This document shows positions 15,501 through 24,888 of a DNA stretch of 32,341 bases, piece by piece. Each line of letters begins with the position of its first letter. Position 1 is the stretch's first letter. The translations under genes were made by a program, and so were the position numbers. A model generated the notes under the pieces. It saw only the letters and a program-made list of their open reading frames with translations, made no database searches and was not told the origin of the DNA. The stretch is from NCBI GenBank assembly GCA_021794475.1, contig JAJYQS010000111.1:1-32341 (forward strand). The letters are read 5' to 3'. The stretch comes from a bacterium. Its GTDB lineage: Bacteria; SZUA-79; Acidulodesulfobacterales; Acidulodesulfobacteraceae.

Positions 15501-18500
15501 TTAGTTGAAAATTTTTCCGCACAATAAAGAATAAGAACAGTACCCGCAGACTATATCGTCTGAATAATCCGGAATAAAAGGTTTTTCTTCGTTTGATATT
15601 TCTTTTATTATGTTAGCTAAAGACGGCATAATGATATTTTCCATTATATCTACGCCGTCATTATTTTCTTTGTCCGGGTTAAACATATATTGCCTGTATT
15701 GAGCCTTACCTGTTCTAATATCATTAGACACCATGCCGAGACATGCATTAATTTTAGCGTAATCGCCTGCGGCGGCATTAAGGCAATCTTTTACTTGTAC
15801 CTCAGCTTTTTTATTATCCGCGTTCAACATCGTCTGTTTGAATAAATACATATAGACCGGAAGCTGAAAAGATTTTATAAATTCTTTTATCTTGCTTCTG
15901 TCTGTCAGCGGTTTCCCGCCGCAATAATCGTTTAGCTTGTCTATATCCGGTTTTACCGCATGTTTGCCGGTTTTATAGTCTATAATAATAAAGCTTTCGC
16001 CGCTATCAAAACTATTGTCATTATTATCGTTATCATTATTATCGTTATCGCCGCTATTCTCATTATTGCCATTATTCAAGCAGGGGCCGTTGTTTTTAAA
16101 TTTGTCTATCCTGTCTATTATTCCAAAAAGTTTTACAGTTTTCCCGCAATCTATTTTATCTTTATCAGAATTTGTTTCCTCTTTCCCGATATTAAATTCT
16201 GCTTCGAACTTACGTTCTAATCCCAAAATTTCCCATCCTTTCTGATTAAGACAGTTATTTGACAAATCATGCTTAATAAAATTAAATAGTAAATTTTTGG
16301 ACGTTTCTTTTACTAAAAAATCATCCGCTTCATTCCCGTATCCGTCTATTATTCTGTTGAGTTTTTTTTTAATATAATTGTCAAGAAAATATTCATATTC
16401 ATCCGCATCCGTATCTGTCTTCATATTAATCTTCATGTCTTTTTCCGCATTAGTATGAATATTCTGGTTTGCGCCGGTATTTCTGCTATTATTTATATCC
16501 GTATTTGTATTTGCAAACATATTTATATTTGCACTATTTGCGCAGTTTTTATTAAAACCTTCCGTCGTTAAAAAATCTTCATAAAATTTCTTAAGAACCC
16601 TGTGCTCAAATATTCCTACGACATCAGCCCCTGTATAACCCGCTTTTATTGTATCGGCTTCGGAAAGCCCTGCTATATATTTATAGTAAAATTGCACAGG
16701 ACAATTTATGTATGTATCTATTGCGGTAATGGAAAGTTTTGTAAATATACTATCTATTATTTCTAATATTAATTTATTTTTTTTAATTTCAAAATCGTAA
16801 CTGCTCTTTTGTATAATATCGGTCTTAAAACTTAATATGTTTATATCTTTTATATCAAGTTTTTTTGCCTTTTTTTCTTCATCCCAGATAATTTCTTCAA
16901 TAAATCTGCTTCTTATCTTATTATCGTTTTTAATATAAATTATGTCAGCCTCGCGCGCTCCGAAAATTAATCTTCTAAAATAATATCTATATAGCGCCTC
17001 ATAGTCGGTATAACATAATATGCCTAATTTTTTTCTCAATGCATAAGGCAGCAGCGGGTCGTATTTTTTTACCGGAGGCAAAATATCTTCATTTGCATCA
17101 AATATTATAACCTTACCGAACTTTAAAGCTCTCGTTTCAAGAAGCCCCATAATTTGCAGACCTTTAAGAGGTATGCCTTTAAAAGCGGCAAATTCATTAT
17201 CTATATAATATTTAAATAATCTGAATATTGATTTTTGCTTCATTATTTCATTGCTGCAATAAGAATTGCCGAATATATTAAGTATTTCTATTATCTTTTC
17301 CGTAAATTCGGGCGCTGATTTGTAATCTGCTGCGGCGCTGCTGCTATCATCATCGCTATGAATGCCGCTATCGCTTTCATTCATTATTATTTTGTTAATT
17401 ATTTCAGAGATTTTATTCGAAAAGTTTTCAGGCGTAGTTTCATCTGCTTCAAAATTTATAAAAAATTGTTCATTAATTTTTTTTACGGCATCTATAAGAA
17501 CATGAAAATTTTCATTATCATTACTATGCGGAACATCAAAACTTAAGACCGCGTTTTCAATATCATTAAGCGTAATATAGCTGTAATTATTTGAAATTAT
17601 ATATTCTTCTGCAGCATCTGCCGCAGAAACGGCGCCTTCGCCGCATAACATCTTAACATACGGATGTTTTAATAAATTAATATAATCTTTTGCAAAATAT
17701 CTATATTTATATCCGTGACTATTTTTTTTATTACTATTCTTCTCTTCTGCCTCTTCCGCGCCGCTATTTTTTATACCGTTTCCATTTTTTTCCGGCAGTT
17801 TTGTTCCTTGAACTTTAGATATAAAAGCAAGCAATGAATAGAGCGGCGTTCGTTTCAAGGAATATCCCATAGTTATATTGTAATCGCAATCCATATAATT
17901 TATTACATGATACAGAAGCGGCATCAGCGTATTAGAATCCGGCAGAATAATGGCGCTGGTTTCCGGAACAAAATTGCTTTTATCCAAAATATTTATATTT
18001 CTTTTCGATTCTAATTCAGAATGCACATCAAATCCTTCATGAAAATTTAAAACAGTGCTATCATTGCTATTCTGCGAATTTTTCTGCAGATTTTTTGGAA
18101 AAATACACTCAATTTCAGGATTGCCGAGTGCATTAATTAATTTTGAAACAATATAATCTTTTGAATATTCCTCTTTTTTTAAAGATTCAAATTGAGTATA
18201 AAATTCTGCGCCTTCGCTTTCAGCAATGGTTTTAAAAATATACGCTTCGGTTTTATTAAGCGAGATAAATCCTGCAAGGTAGATTTTTTTGAATCCATTT
18301 CTAAAATCACTTATATTTCCGCTTATATATTCACTTATATTTTTTGAAAATATATTTGCGCCGCTCTTAATGTAATTCAAGGCATCAATATAGTCTAAGC
18401 CGGGCGAAGACAGATTATTTTCGTATAATTTATTGTGAAAATTTTCGCGTATCACCGACAAGCTATTATAAAATATGCGGATACTTTCAGGCATGTCAGG

Positions 18501-19244
18501 CAGATAAGATTTTAAAGATTTAAGCTCGCTATTTTCTACAGCTTCAGCGTCTAATTCGTTAATTACATTAAACAGCTGCAGCCCCCATGGAAAAAAATCG
18601 TCAAATTTCCTTATATTTCTAAAGCCGATATTAATAGTTATATTGTCATTACTTTTATCAATATTTTTGCTACCGCCGCCTGTGTCTGCTGCAACTGCCG
18701 GAGCAGCAGTATTTTTCTGATTTAAATCATAACTTTCCGCTTTAAAAATATCCTTTGTAATATTATATAAAAACCAAACGGCATCAATAATACTTATATC
18801 TTTTCGGACACAGCAAGATTTTTCGGCGATAAATTTAATAAATTCATTTATTGAAAAAGTATGCGGAGGTTCGTAAGGAGCACCTATTTTATCAGAAAGG
18901 ATATTTTTTAAATATAAAGCAGGTCTTTTGCCTGCAAAAACTACGGCATATTTTGAAAAATCTCTGCCTGTTGTTTTACTGTTTTTTATATTATTTTTTA
19001 TATATTTATTTTCGGCGTAATTATTATGCGCTCTGCCGCGAGCGTCGCTGCAGCCGCTCTGAGCATTGCCGTTATTGCTGCTGCCGGTATTGCCATTTAT
19101 ATTATTATTAAAATTATTAAAAGCTGCATTACAACCCGCATTGCTGCCGTAATTAACGTCATTAATCCCGTCAGTTTCATCTATTAATTTTTCGGCTATA
19201 TGTTCAATAATAGAGTCTTTATATGTCAGAGCGTAAATTTTCAT
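15501..19244 (-). CDS. addB: AddB-like PD-(D/E)XK nuclease subunit
   Basis: 1247 residues, partner of the helicase upstream in double-strand-break end processing. The C-terminal nuclease domain is clear. Cys848 pairs with Cys1233, Cys1236 and Cys1242 as the Fe-S staple of AddB-type nucleases. His881 lies in GIFEHRVL, Asp1044 in GIIDRID, Asp1089 and Lys1091 in IIIDYKTG, and QLPVYMYLF follows at 1127-1135. No Walker A motif is visible in the inactive helicase-like N-terminus. Three Asn-rich inserts interrupt it: about 26-93, 899-947 and 1051-1083, the last lying between the catalytic acids. Protein length is therefore inflated. AAGGT precedes the ATG. The nuclease family is certain; calling it AddB rests on the Fe-S pattern and the neighbour. 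Confidence 0.88.
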   Translation of the reverse strand: MKIYALTYKDSIIEHIAEKLIDETDGINDVNYGSNAGCNAAFNNFNNNINGNTGSSNNGNAQSGCSDARGRAHNNYAENKYIKNNIKNSKTTGRDFSKYAVVFAGKRPALYLKNILSDKIGAPYEPPHTFSINEFIKFIAEKSCCVRKDISIIDAVWFLYNITKDIFKAESYDLNQKNTAAPAVAADTGGGSKNIDKSNDNITINIGFRNIRKFDDFFPWGLQLFNVINELDAEAVENSELKSLKSYLPDMPESIRIFYNSLSVIRENFHNKLYENNLSSPGLDYIDALNYIKSGANIFSKNISEYISGNISDFRNGFKKIYLAGFISLNKTEAYIFKTIAESEGAEFYTQFESLKKEEYSKDYIVSKLINALGNPEIECIFPKNLQKNSQNSNDSTVLNFHEGFDVHSELESKRNINILDKSNFVPETSAIILPDSNTLMPLLYHVINYMDCDYNITMGYSLKRTPLYSLLAFISKVQGTKLPEKNGNGIKNSGAEEAEEKNSNKKNSHGYKYRYFAKDYINLLKHPYVKMLCGEGAVSAADAAEEYIISNNYSYITLNDIENAVLSFDVPHSNDNENFHVLIDAVKKINEQFFINFEADETTPENFSNKISEIINKIIMNESDSGIHSDDDSSSAAADYKSAPEFTEKIIEILNIFGNSYCSNEIMKQKSIFRLFKYYIDNEFAAFKGIPLKGLQIMGLLETRALKFGKVIIFDANEDILPPVKKYDPLLPYALRKKLGILCYTDYEALYRYYFRRLIFGAREADIIYIKNDNKIRSRFIEEIIWDEEKKAKKLDIKDINILSFKTDIIQKSSYDFEIKKNKLILEIIDSIFTKLSITAIDTYINCPVQFYYKYIAGLSEADTIKAGYTGADVVGIFEHRVLKKFYEDFLTTEGFNKNCANSANINMFANTNTDINNSRNTGANQNIHTNAEKDMKINMKTDTDADEYEYFLDNYIKKKLNRIIDGYGNEADDFLVKETSKNLLFNFIKHDLSNNCLNQKGWEILGLERKFEAEFNIGKEETNSDKDKIDCGKTVKLFGIIDRIDKFKNNGPCLNNGNNENSGDNDNNDNDNNDNSFDSGESFIIIDYKTGKHAVKPDIDKLNDYCGGKPLTDRSKIKEFIKSFQLPVYMYLFKQTMLNADNKKAEVQVKDCLNAAAGDYAKINACLGMVSNDIRTGKAQYRQYMFNPDKENNDGVDIMENIIMPSLANIIKEISNEEKPFIPDYSDDIVCGYCSYSLLCGKIFN
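15996..16094. repeat. Asn/Asp trinucleotide-rich repeat inside addB
   Basis: On the coding strand, runs of AAT and GAT codons with a few GGC/GAG interruptions encode NNGNNENSGDNDNNDNDN and neighbouring residues. Other simple stretches of addB lie at 16404-16550 and 18966-19169. All are in frame. Confidence 0.8.
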
Positions 19245-19271
19245 TGCAATTACCTTGTATTACAACAGTAC

Positions 19272-19306
19272 TAATTATTAATTATTAATTATTGGTTATT
19301 GGTTAT
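19272..19306. repeat. 7-bp tandem repeat in the addA-addB spacer
   Basis: AATTATT is repeated about three times, followed by two GGTTATT copies, giving five 7-bp units. The rest of the 128-bp spacer is TTATTT-rich and holds no other recognisable element. Confidence 0.6.
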
Positions 19307-19372
19307 TTTTTTATAGCTATTCTTCGGCGTCTATCTTATTTCAGAGCCTATCTTATTTATTTTATTTATTTA

Positions 19373-22300
19373 TTAATTAATGTTTATAATATTATCACCG
19401 GCACCGCCGTTAAAAAACAAATCTATTAATCTATTTTTATGATTGCCTATCTTGGGCGGCAATAAAATATAAAGTTCATTTTCCGCTCTTGTCAGCGTTA
19501 CATAAAAAAGATTTAATTCGTCTATAAAATTTAATGATTTTTGGCGTATATACGAAACTACAGATTTTACGGCAATTTTATTTTCTTCGGACATTGTTTC
19601 AGATATGCTTGTTTCGGCTATTGTTTCAGATGTACTTACTTCAGATGTAATTGTTTCAGATTTTATTTCAGAACGTTCTGCAAAATTTGAATATACATCA
19701 GTATTTAATTCATCATTCAAATTTAACGCATCATTATTTTCATTATTTTCAATAATATCTTTGACTATGCTTAATAAGAAATTCTGCCCTGTTTTATCTG
19801 CATAGTCAAGCGCAATGCCGTCGTCGGTATAATCGCCGCTCTCATTGCCGCCGGTGTTGTTGGAACTTGAATAATCAACTATTATCTTATTCGGACTGTC
19901 AACTTTCAAACCTGCGTAAGGAATAATAACTATCGGAAACTGTAAACCCTTAGATTTATGCATAGTTAAAATGTTCACGGCATCTTTGTCGGAATTAAGT
20001 TTAACTAAAAATAATTTTTCTTCAGATTTAACGTTTTCAAAAAAATCTATAAACTCTCCTAAATTGTTTTCGCTTTCCTGTTCTCTGTTTTTTAAAAGTT
20101 CGAGCAGGTGCATAAAGAACCCAAGATTATTTTTAAAATTTTCATAAATATTGAATTTTTGATAAAACATACATACAAAATCGTAAGGCGGGTAATAGCC
20201 TGCGCTCTTTATTAAAGGTTCAAAATAATAATCCCGTGCAATATTTTCTTGAAACCACTTTTTAAAATACGGTTCAATAAACTTTTTATCTCTATTTTTC
20301 GCAACGAAATAATTGAGCTCATTTTTAAAAGCGGCGGAAAAATCTTTCACATCAAATATGGAGGCAAATATTGAACCGCTTATAAAATTAATCAGGGAAA
20401 GATTGTCGGAAGGTTTATTTATAAATTTCATAAAACTGATAACTTCTTTAATCAGAGCGTTATTTCTTATATCGGCGTTCTGCTCCGATTCTGCCGGTAT
20501 TCCGTCACGTTTCAATCTGAGAACTATATCGCTTGATTCTTGATTTGTGCGTGTCAAAATTGCAATATCTTTATATTTGTAATTTCTGTTCTTTATATCC
20601 TTTATCATATTTATAGTTTTTTCTAAGCATATTTCTTTAATTTTCTGAGAATTTAAAGTATCATCTGAAAATACATCCGCATTGTCGTCGGCGTTATCGT
20701 TATAATTGCTGCCGTCATTAACTGTATTATCAGGAATATATTCTCCTTCGCTGTTTTTATTATATTCTGTCTGCTCGTATTCTGTCTGAGCCTGCGCTGT
20801 CCTGTCCGGTCCGTTTTGTTTTTCTGAAATCCGCTCGATATAAATGCGCCCGCCGCCGCAATTTCCCTTTCTAACAACTCCGTCGGGTGATTCCTGCGCA
20901 TGGTCCTTATATACCGTATTTATAAGATGTGCAATATTTTTATTTACAAGACTATCCATAGAATCGGCTGAATATAGCGAATCTGAACCTATAAAATCAA
21001 TAGAATTATTGGAATTTAATAATAAACGGGAAACTAAATTTTCAGGACTGAAAGTTTGATTGAAAAAGCTTATAAGTTCTTTTTTAGACCTGAAGTTATA
21101 AGAAAGTTTTTCTTCGTAAAAATTATTTTCATCTATAATATTTTCGCTGCGGAAATCGTCCATAACCTCATCGAATAAATCGGCATCCCCTCCTTTAAAT
21201 CTATATATGGACTGTTTTTTATCTCCGACATAAAAAAATGTGCCTCCGTTTGCAATGCTGTTCCCGACCAATGCTTTTATATTTTCCCATTGAAGCCTGT
21301 CCGTATCCTGAAATTCGTCTATGAGATAATGATAAATTTTTTCTCCGATATTAAAATATATCTCAGGCACTCTATTATCTCTTATCAATTCATTTACTTT
21401 TATTTTCAATTCATCTATAAATATATTTCCGTCATTTTTAGATTTTTCCGCTATAATTTTTTTTACTTCTTTTAATATTTTTATATAAGAATAAAATTTT
21501 ATGCCGTTGGCGGTTAAAATAATATTTTTAATGCTTCCCCTTATGCTGCCCCATGTCTGTTGAAGTCTGCTTAAAATAAGCGCCGCTTCTTTAACAGCCG
21601 TTTCTTTATAATCGGTTTCATTATTAAAATCGGGCGCGTTATTCAAATTATTAAACTTATCAAATTTATTATTATTATTTAACCTGTCCGGCTTATTTAT
21701 ATTATTTAAATTATATAACTTATCTAAATCAATTAAATTATCTAAACTCTCTAAACTTTTAGCATTTGTTATAAGCTGGCGTATATTATTTTTAAGAAGA
21801 TAAGCCGAACTGAAATCCATTTTTGAAATCTTCGACAACCCTTTTAATGCATTTTTATTCAGAGCTATCCCTTTAGCTTTGGCTTTAGATTTTGCTTTAG
21901 ATTTAGATTGAGAAACTGTTTTTGATTTTCCTGATGTTCTAACTTCACTGACTTCAAAGCCGTCTGAGATATTTATATCTGATATATTTATATTATTTAA
22001 AGCGTCTATGAACTCAACCAATTCCTGCAATTTTCCGCCGCAATTGTACACGTCGTCTGTTTCGAAAGGTCTTTCATATATGCCGTTAATATTTTTTTCT
22101 ATATAATTATGCGATTTAATTAAATAATCTTCATCATTCGGGACGCTGAAATATTTACCTTCCGTATTTTCAATATTCCTTAATTCTTTTATTGTTTCTA
22201 CAATTGCCCTGCGCGGATTGAAGCTGCTTTTGCCTTCTATCACCGTGTAATTTTTAATGAATTCTTGAAACATATTTTTTATTTCTGCGCCTTTGTTTCC

Positions 22301-22963
22301 GTCTGACACGCCTGACTTGTCCGGCGCGTTTGGCGCGTCTGACGCGTCTGAAAGCAGACTGTCTAACGCATATTCTATATAAGGCGTCGGATTCATAACT
22401 ATATTAAACCCCGGTCTTATATCAGTCTCTAACAAAGATGCTTTAATTATATCCGTTAAAAAACTGTCTATCGTTCTTACATTAAAATCTGAATAATTTT
22501 TAATAATGTTATCTGCTATGAACAAAGCCTTTTCTTGAATGTTTTTTGTATCAGCGCAGCCGGCGGTGCCGATGTCGGCAGTTTCGTAAGTTAGGTCTTC
22601 AGCATGAGCGCCGGCACCTGAACCAGCACAACTTCCTTTTTCTTCGTCTAAATCTAGATTTACGGCGATTACTTTTTTTATCTGTTCTGCCGCATCATTG
22701 TCTCCTATAGCAATAGACTTGAGCAGCTTCAGAATGCGCTCTTTCATCTCTCCGGCAGCTTTGTTTGTAAATGTTATAGCTATAATATTATTTAAATTAT
22801 TTGTGTTAGTATTATTTGATTTTATTTCAGAAGACAAAAGAAACTGAACATATCTGAGTGAAAGATTATGCGTTTTGCCGCTTCCTGCAGATGCGGACAA
22901 CTGGAAAATATGCGGGAACACAAGTTCTTTATCGTTTTTTAAAGGATTAGCGGTATTATTCAT
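19373..22963 (-). CDS. addA: AddA-like UvrD/Rep-family helicase lacking a nuclease domain
   Basis: 1196-residue superfamily 1A helicase. Walker A SASAGSGKT is at 23-31, motif Ia AITFTNKAAGEM at 62-73, TIDSF at 164-168, Walker B LIDEFQDTD at 547-555 and motif III GDKKQSIYRFKGGD at 580-593. LSYNFRS (motif IV), VNILTMHKSKGLQFP (motif V) and FYVTLTRAENELYILLP (motif VI) follow. The protein ends about 35 residues after motif VI, so the C-terminal nuclease of classical AddA is missing and nuclease activity would rest with AddB. Much of its length comes from polar low-complexity inserts near 203-226, 345-365 (KSKAKSKAKAKG), 410-450 (Asn-rich) and a SETIAETSISETMSEE stretch near the C-terminus. No Shine-Dalgarno is evident. 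It is upstream of addB in the same direction. Confidence 0.9.
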   Translation of the reverse strand: MNNTANPLKNDKELVFPHIFQLSASAGSGKTHNLSLRYVQFLLSSEIKSNNTNTNNLNNIIAITFTNKAAGEMKERILKLLKSIAIGDNDAAEQIKKVIAVNLDLDEEKGSCAGSGAGAHAEDLTYETADIGTAGCADTKNIQEKALFIADNIIKNYSDFNVRTIDSFLTDIIKASLLETDIRPGFNIVMNPTPYIEYALDSLLSDASDAPNAPDKSGVSDGNKGAEIKNMFQEFIKNYTVIEGKSSFNPRRAIVETIKELRNIENTEGKYFSVPNDEDYLIKSHNYIEKNINGIYERPFETDDVYNCGGKLQELVEFIDALNNINISDINISDGFEVSEVRTSGKSKTVSQSKSKAKSKAKAKGIALNKNALKGLSKISKMDFSSAYLLKNNIRQLITNAKSLESLDNLIDLDKLYNLNNINKPDRLNNNNKFDKFNNLNNAPDFNNETDYKETAVKEAALILSRLQQTWGSIRGSIKNIILTANGIKFYSYIKILKEVKKIIAEKSKNDGNIFIDELKIKVNELIRDNRVPEIYFNIGEKIYHYLIDEFQDTDRLQWENIKALVGNSIANGGTFFYVGDKKQSIYRFKGGDADLFDEVMDDFRSENIIDENNFYEEKLSYNFRSKKELISFFNQTFSPENLVSRLLLNSNNSIDFIGSDSLYSADSMDSLVNKNIAHLINTVYKDHAQESPDGVVRKGNCGGGRIYIERISEKQNGPDRTAQAQTEYEQTEYNKNSEGEYIPDNTVNDGSNYNDNADDNADVFSDDTLNSQKIKEICLEKTINMIKDIKNRNYKYKDIAILTRTNQESSDIVLRLKRDGIPAESEQNADIRNNALIKEVISFMKFINKPSDNLSLINFISGSIFASIFDVKDFSAAFKNELNYFVAKNRDKKFIEPYFKKWFQENIARDYYFEPLIKSAGYYPPYDFVCMFYQKFNIYENFKNNLGFFMHLLELLKNREQESENNLGEFIDFFENVKSEEKLFLVKLNSDKDAVNILTMHKSKGLQFPIVIIPYAGLKVDSPNKIIVDYSSSNNTGGNESGDYTDDGIALDYADKTGQNFLLSIVKDIIENNENNDALNLNDELNTDVYSNFAERSEIKSETITSEVSTSETIAETSISETMSEENKIAVKSVVSYIRQKSLNFIDELNLFYVTLTRAENELYILLPPKIGNHKNRLIDLFFNGGAGDNIININ

Positions 22964-23040
22964 GCGCGTGTATGTATTGTCTGTCTAATCTGTATTGTCC
23001 GAACATTTTACCTGCATAATAAATGTTCATTAACTTTTTT

Positions 23041-23140
23041 TATTGCAATTTGCTTTAATTTTCTTTAAGTTATTAAAATTTATTTTAATTTATTAAAGTT
23101 TATTTTAATTTACTTTAAATTATCTCAATTTGTTTCAGAT
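23041..23140. repeat. Exact-register 10-bp array between rimO and addA
   Basis: Ten consecutive 10-mers keep register up to the rimO stop codon. TATTTTAATT occurs at 23081 and 23101, with TATTAAAATT (23071) and TATTAAAGTT (23091) alternating, so a 20-bp unit is also visible. Flanking units (TGCTTTAATT, TACTTTAAAT, TATCTCAATT) are degenerate versions. The remainder of the 177-bp spacer has no visible gene. Confidence 0.75.
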
Positions 23141-24697
23141 TTATCTGCTGCAGTCAATACCGTATAAATCGTAATCTTTTTGTTTTGTAATTTTTACCAT
23201 TAAAAAATCTGCTTCTTCGTTCTTTTTTATACAGCCTTTCGTAATACCGTTCATAATATCTGCACCGCTCATACCGCCGCCGGTTATTTTTCCGGTCATT
23301 CCGCCTTTGTTTTCAGAATAGATATAAGTGCAGCCGTCTATATCCGGCGCTTGAAAGTAAGTTCTTGTCCGGATAATATTTTTACCGCTATGCTCGTTAT
23401 CTATAACAGCTTCGTACTGTTTTCCGTTATATTTTGCAAATATTTCAGGCAGCAATGAATTTTGCAGCTCCATAAGCGTTTTATATCTTTCGTTTTTTAA
23501 TTTTACACCTATTTTATTTTTGAGCTTAAAAGATGATGCATCTCGTTCGTCTGAATATTTAAAAACTCCGAGATTATCAAACTTTGTTTCTTTGACAAAA
23601 GACAGCAATTCATTAAAATCATCTTCAGTTTCACCAGGAAAGCCGCATATAAGGGATGTTCTCAGCGCAATATCGGGAATTTCAGTTTTAAATTTTTCAA
23701 TCAATTTTAATATAGTTTTTTTATCTGTTGCCCTTTTCATCAATTTTAATATATTGTCGCTTATGTGCTGAACCGGCATATCTGCATATTTAAGAATTTT
23801 TTCTTCATTTTTAATAAGCGATATCAGATTTTCGGTTATAAGAGACGGATAAATATACATAAGCCGTATCCATTTTATTTTCTTAACTTTTATCAGTTCT
23901 TTTAATAAAGTGTATAGACCGTCTTTGATATTGCGGTCAACGCCATAATAAGAAATATCCTGAGAAATTATTATTAATTCTCTAACGCCGTTTTCTGACA
24001 AATACAATGCTTCTTTTTTTAAATCTTCAATATTTCTGGATTTATAAACCCCTCTTATCGACGGTATTACACAAAAAGAACAATGCCTGCCGCATCCTTC
24101 CGAAATTTTTAAATAAGCCGTTCTTTTTAGATTAAAATGCTCTCTTTCTATAACTTGGCTATTAGTATCCGCATTAAAATTTATATTTGCATCGGCATTG
24201 TTATTGATATTCGCATCCGCATTCGCATTTAAATCTGTATCTGCATCTGTATTTGTATTTACATTTGCATTCGCGTTTGAGTCTATATTTTTATTTTTAT
24301 TTATATTTATATTTACATTTGTATCTGTATTCAAATCTGTATTAAGTTTTTTTGCAATATCGGCAATAGCAGTCTCGTCAAAGGTAGATAAAAAATAATC
24401 AACTTCAGGTAAGTCTTTTATAAGTACATCCTTATTATTGTTGACCATACATCCAGTTACTATTATATGCTTAATATCGCCTTCAAGTTTGTGATTGATG
24501 GTCTCAACTATTATATCGATAGATTCTTTTCTGGCTTTCTCAAGAAAACCGCACGTATTTATTATACATATATCGCTTCCTGAAATTTCGGGACTAAAAA
24601 TGAGCCCTTCTCTTTTTAAAATAGTGAACATATCTTCAGAATCAACCTGATTCTTTGGACATCCTAGACTTATAAGATGAAATTTTAAATTTTCCAT
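23141..24697 (-). CDS. rimO: Ribosomal protein S12 methylthiotransferase RimO
   Basis: 518-residue radical SAM enzyme that methylthiolates an aspartate of ribosomal protein S12. The RimO-specific start SLGCPKNQVDSE (10-21) distinguishes it from MiaB. Cys13, Cys49 and Cys83 bind the auxiliary cluster; the SAM cluster uses Cys202, Cys206 and Cys209 (CGRHCSFC). RTSLICGFPGETEDDF and a C-terminal TRAM domain follow. RimO is normally about 430-450 residues; the excess is an in-frame Asn/Asp/Ala/Thr insert at about 119-180, exactly at the linker between the MTTase domain and the radical SAM domain. No clear Shine-Dalgarno precedes the ATG. It heads the rimO-addA-addB run and is divergent from tolC. 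Confidence 0.96.
   Translation of the reverse strand: MENLKFHLISLGCPKNQVDSEDMFTILKREGLIFSPEISGSDICIINTCGFLEKARKESIDIIVETINHKLEGDIKHIIVTGCMVNNNKDVLIKDLPEVDYFLSTFDETAIADIAKKLNTDLNTDTNVNININKNKNIDSNANANVNTNTDADTDLNANADANINNNADANINFNADTNSQVIEREHFNLKRTAYLKISEGCGRHCSFCVIPSIRGVYKSRNIEDLKKEALYLSENGVRELIIISQDISYYGVDRNIKDGLYTLLKELIKVKKIKWIRLMYIYPSLITENLISLIKNEEKILKYADMPVQHISDNILKLMKRATDKKTILKLIEKFKTEIPDIALRTSLICGFPGETEDDFNELLSFVKETKFDNLGVFKYSDERDASSFKLKNKIGVKLKNERYKTLMELQNSLLPEIFAKYNGKQYEAVIDNEHSGKNIIRTRTYFQAPDIDGCTYIYSENKGGMTGKITGGGMSGADIMNGITKGCIKKNEEADFLMVKITKQKDYDLYGIDCSR
24158..24343. repeat. 6-bp-periodic coding repeat in rimO
   Basis: The coding strand alternates AAT/GAT codons with GCN, ATN, ACN or GTN codons, producing dipeptides such as NANANVNTNTDADTD. 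The 6-bp period runs over about 180 bp with no frameshift or stop, although individual units differ. Confidence 0.85.
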
Positions 24698-24730
24698 ATG
24701 TGTTTTTATTTTGTTTAATATTATAATAAA

Positions 24731-24763
24731 TTGTAAATAAAACTGTTTATATCAAGTTTACAA
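24731..24763. promoter_or_regulatory. Inverted repeat in the divergent rimO/tolC spacer
   Basis: TTGTAAA (24731-24737) and TTTACAA (24757-24763) form a perfect 7-bp inverted repeat with a 19-bp centre, between the two divergent starts. A consensus TATAAT reading rightward lies at 24821-24826 about 60 bp before tolC, but no good -35 is seen. The spacer also contains CACTATA/TACTATG/TACTATA repeats at about 24779-24806. A regulator site is possible only. Confidence 0.3.
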
Positions 24764-24888
24764 AACGGCACTATAATAACACTATATATACTATGCGTAC
24801 TATACGCTGTTTCAATATGCTATAATGTAATATATAAAACATTATAAATGGAATCGGAAATTTAATAGAAAAATAATTAAAAAATATT

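Noticed and set aside
15960-16245. Plus-strand hydrophobic ORFs opposite addB
   Set aside because: They are the complement of AAT/GAT repeat codons read in other frames, with poly-Ile/Leu/Ser composition, no ribosome-binding site and no conserved motif; addB is clearly the real gene.
24158-24343. CRISPR-like or satellite repeat at 24.2 kb
   Set aside because: The period is 6 bp, there are no spacers, and the sequence is an uninterrupted in-frame part of rimO.
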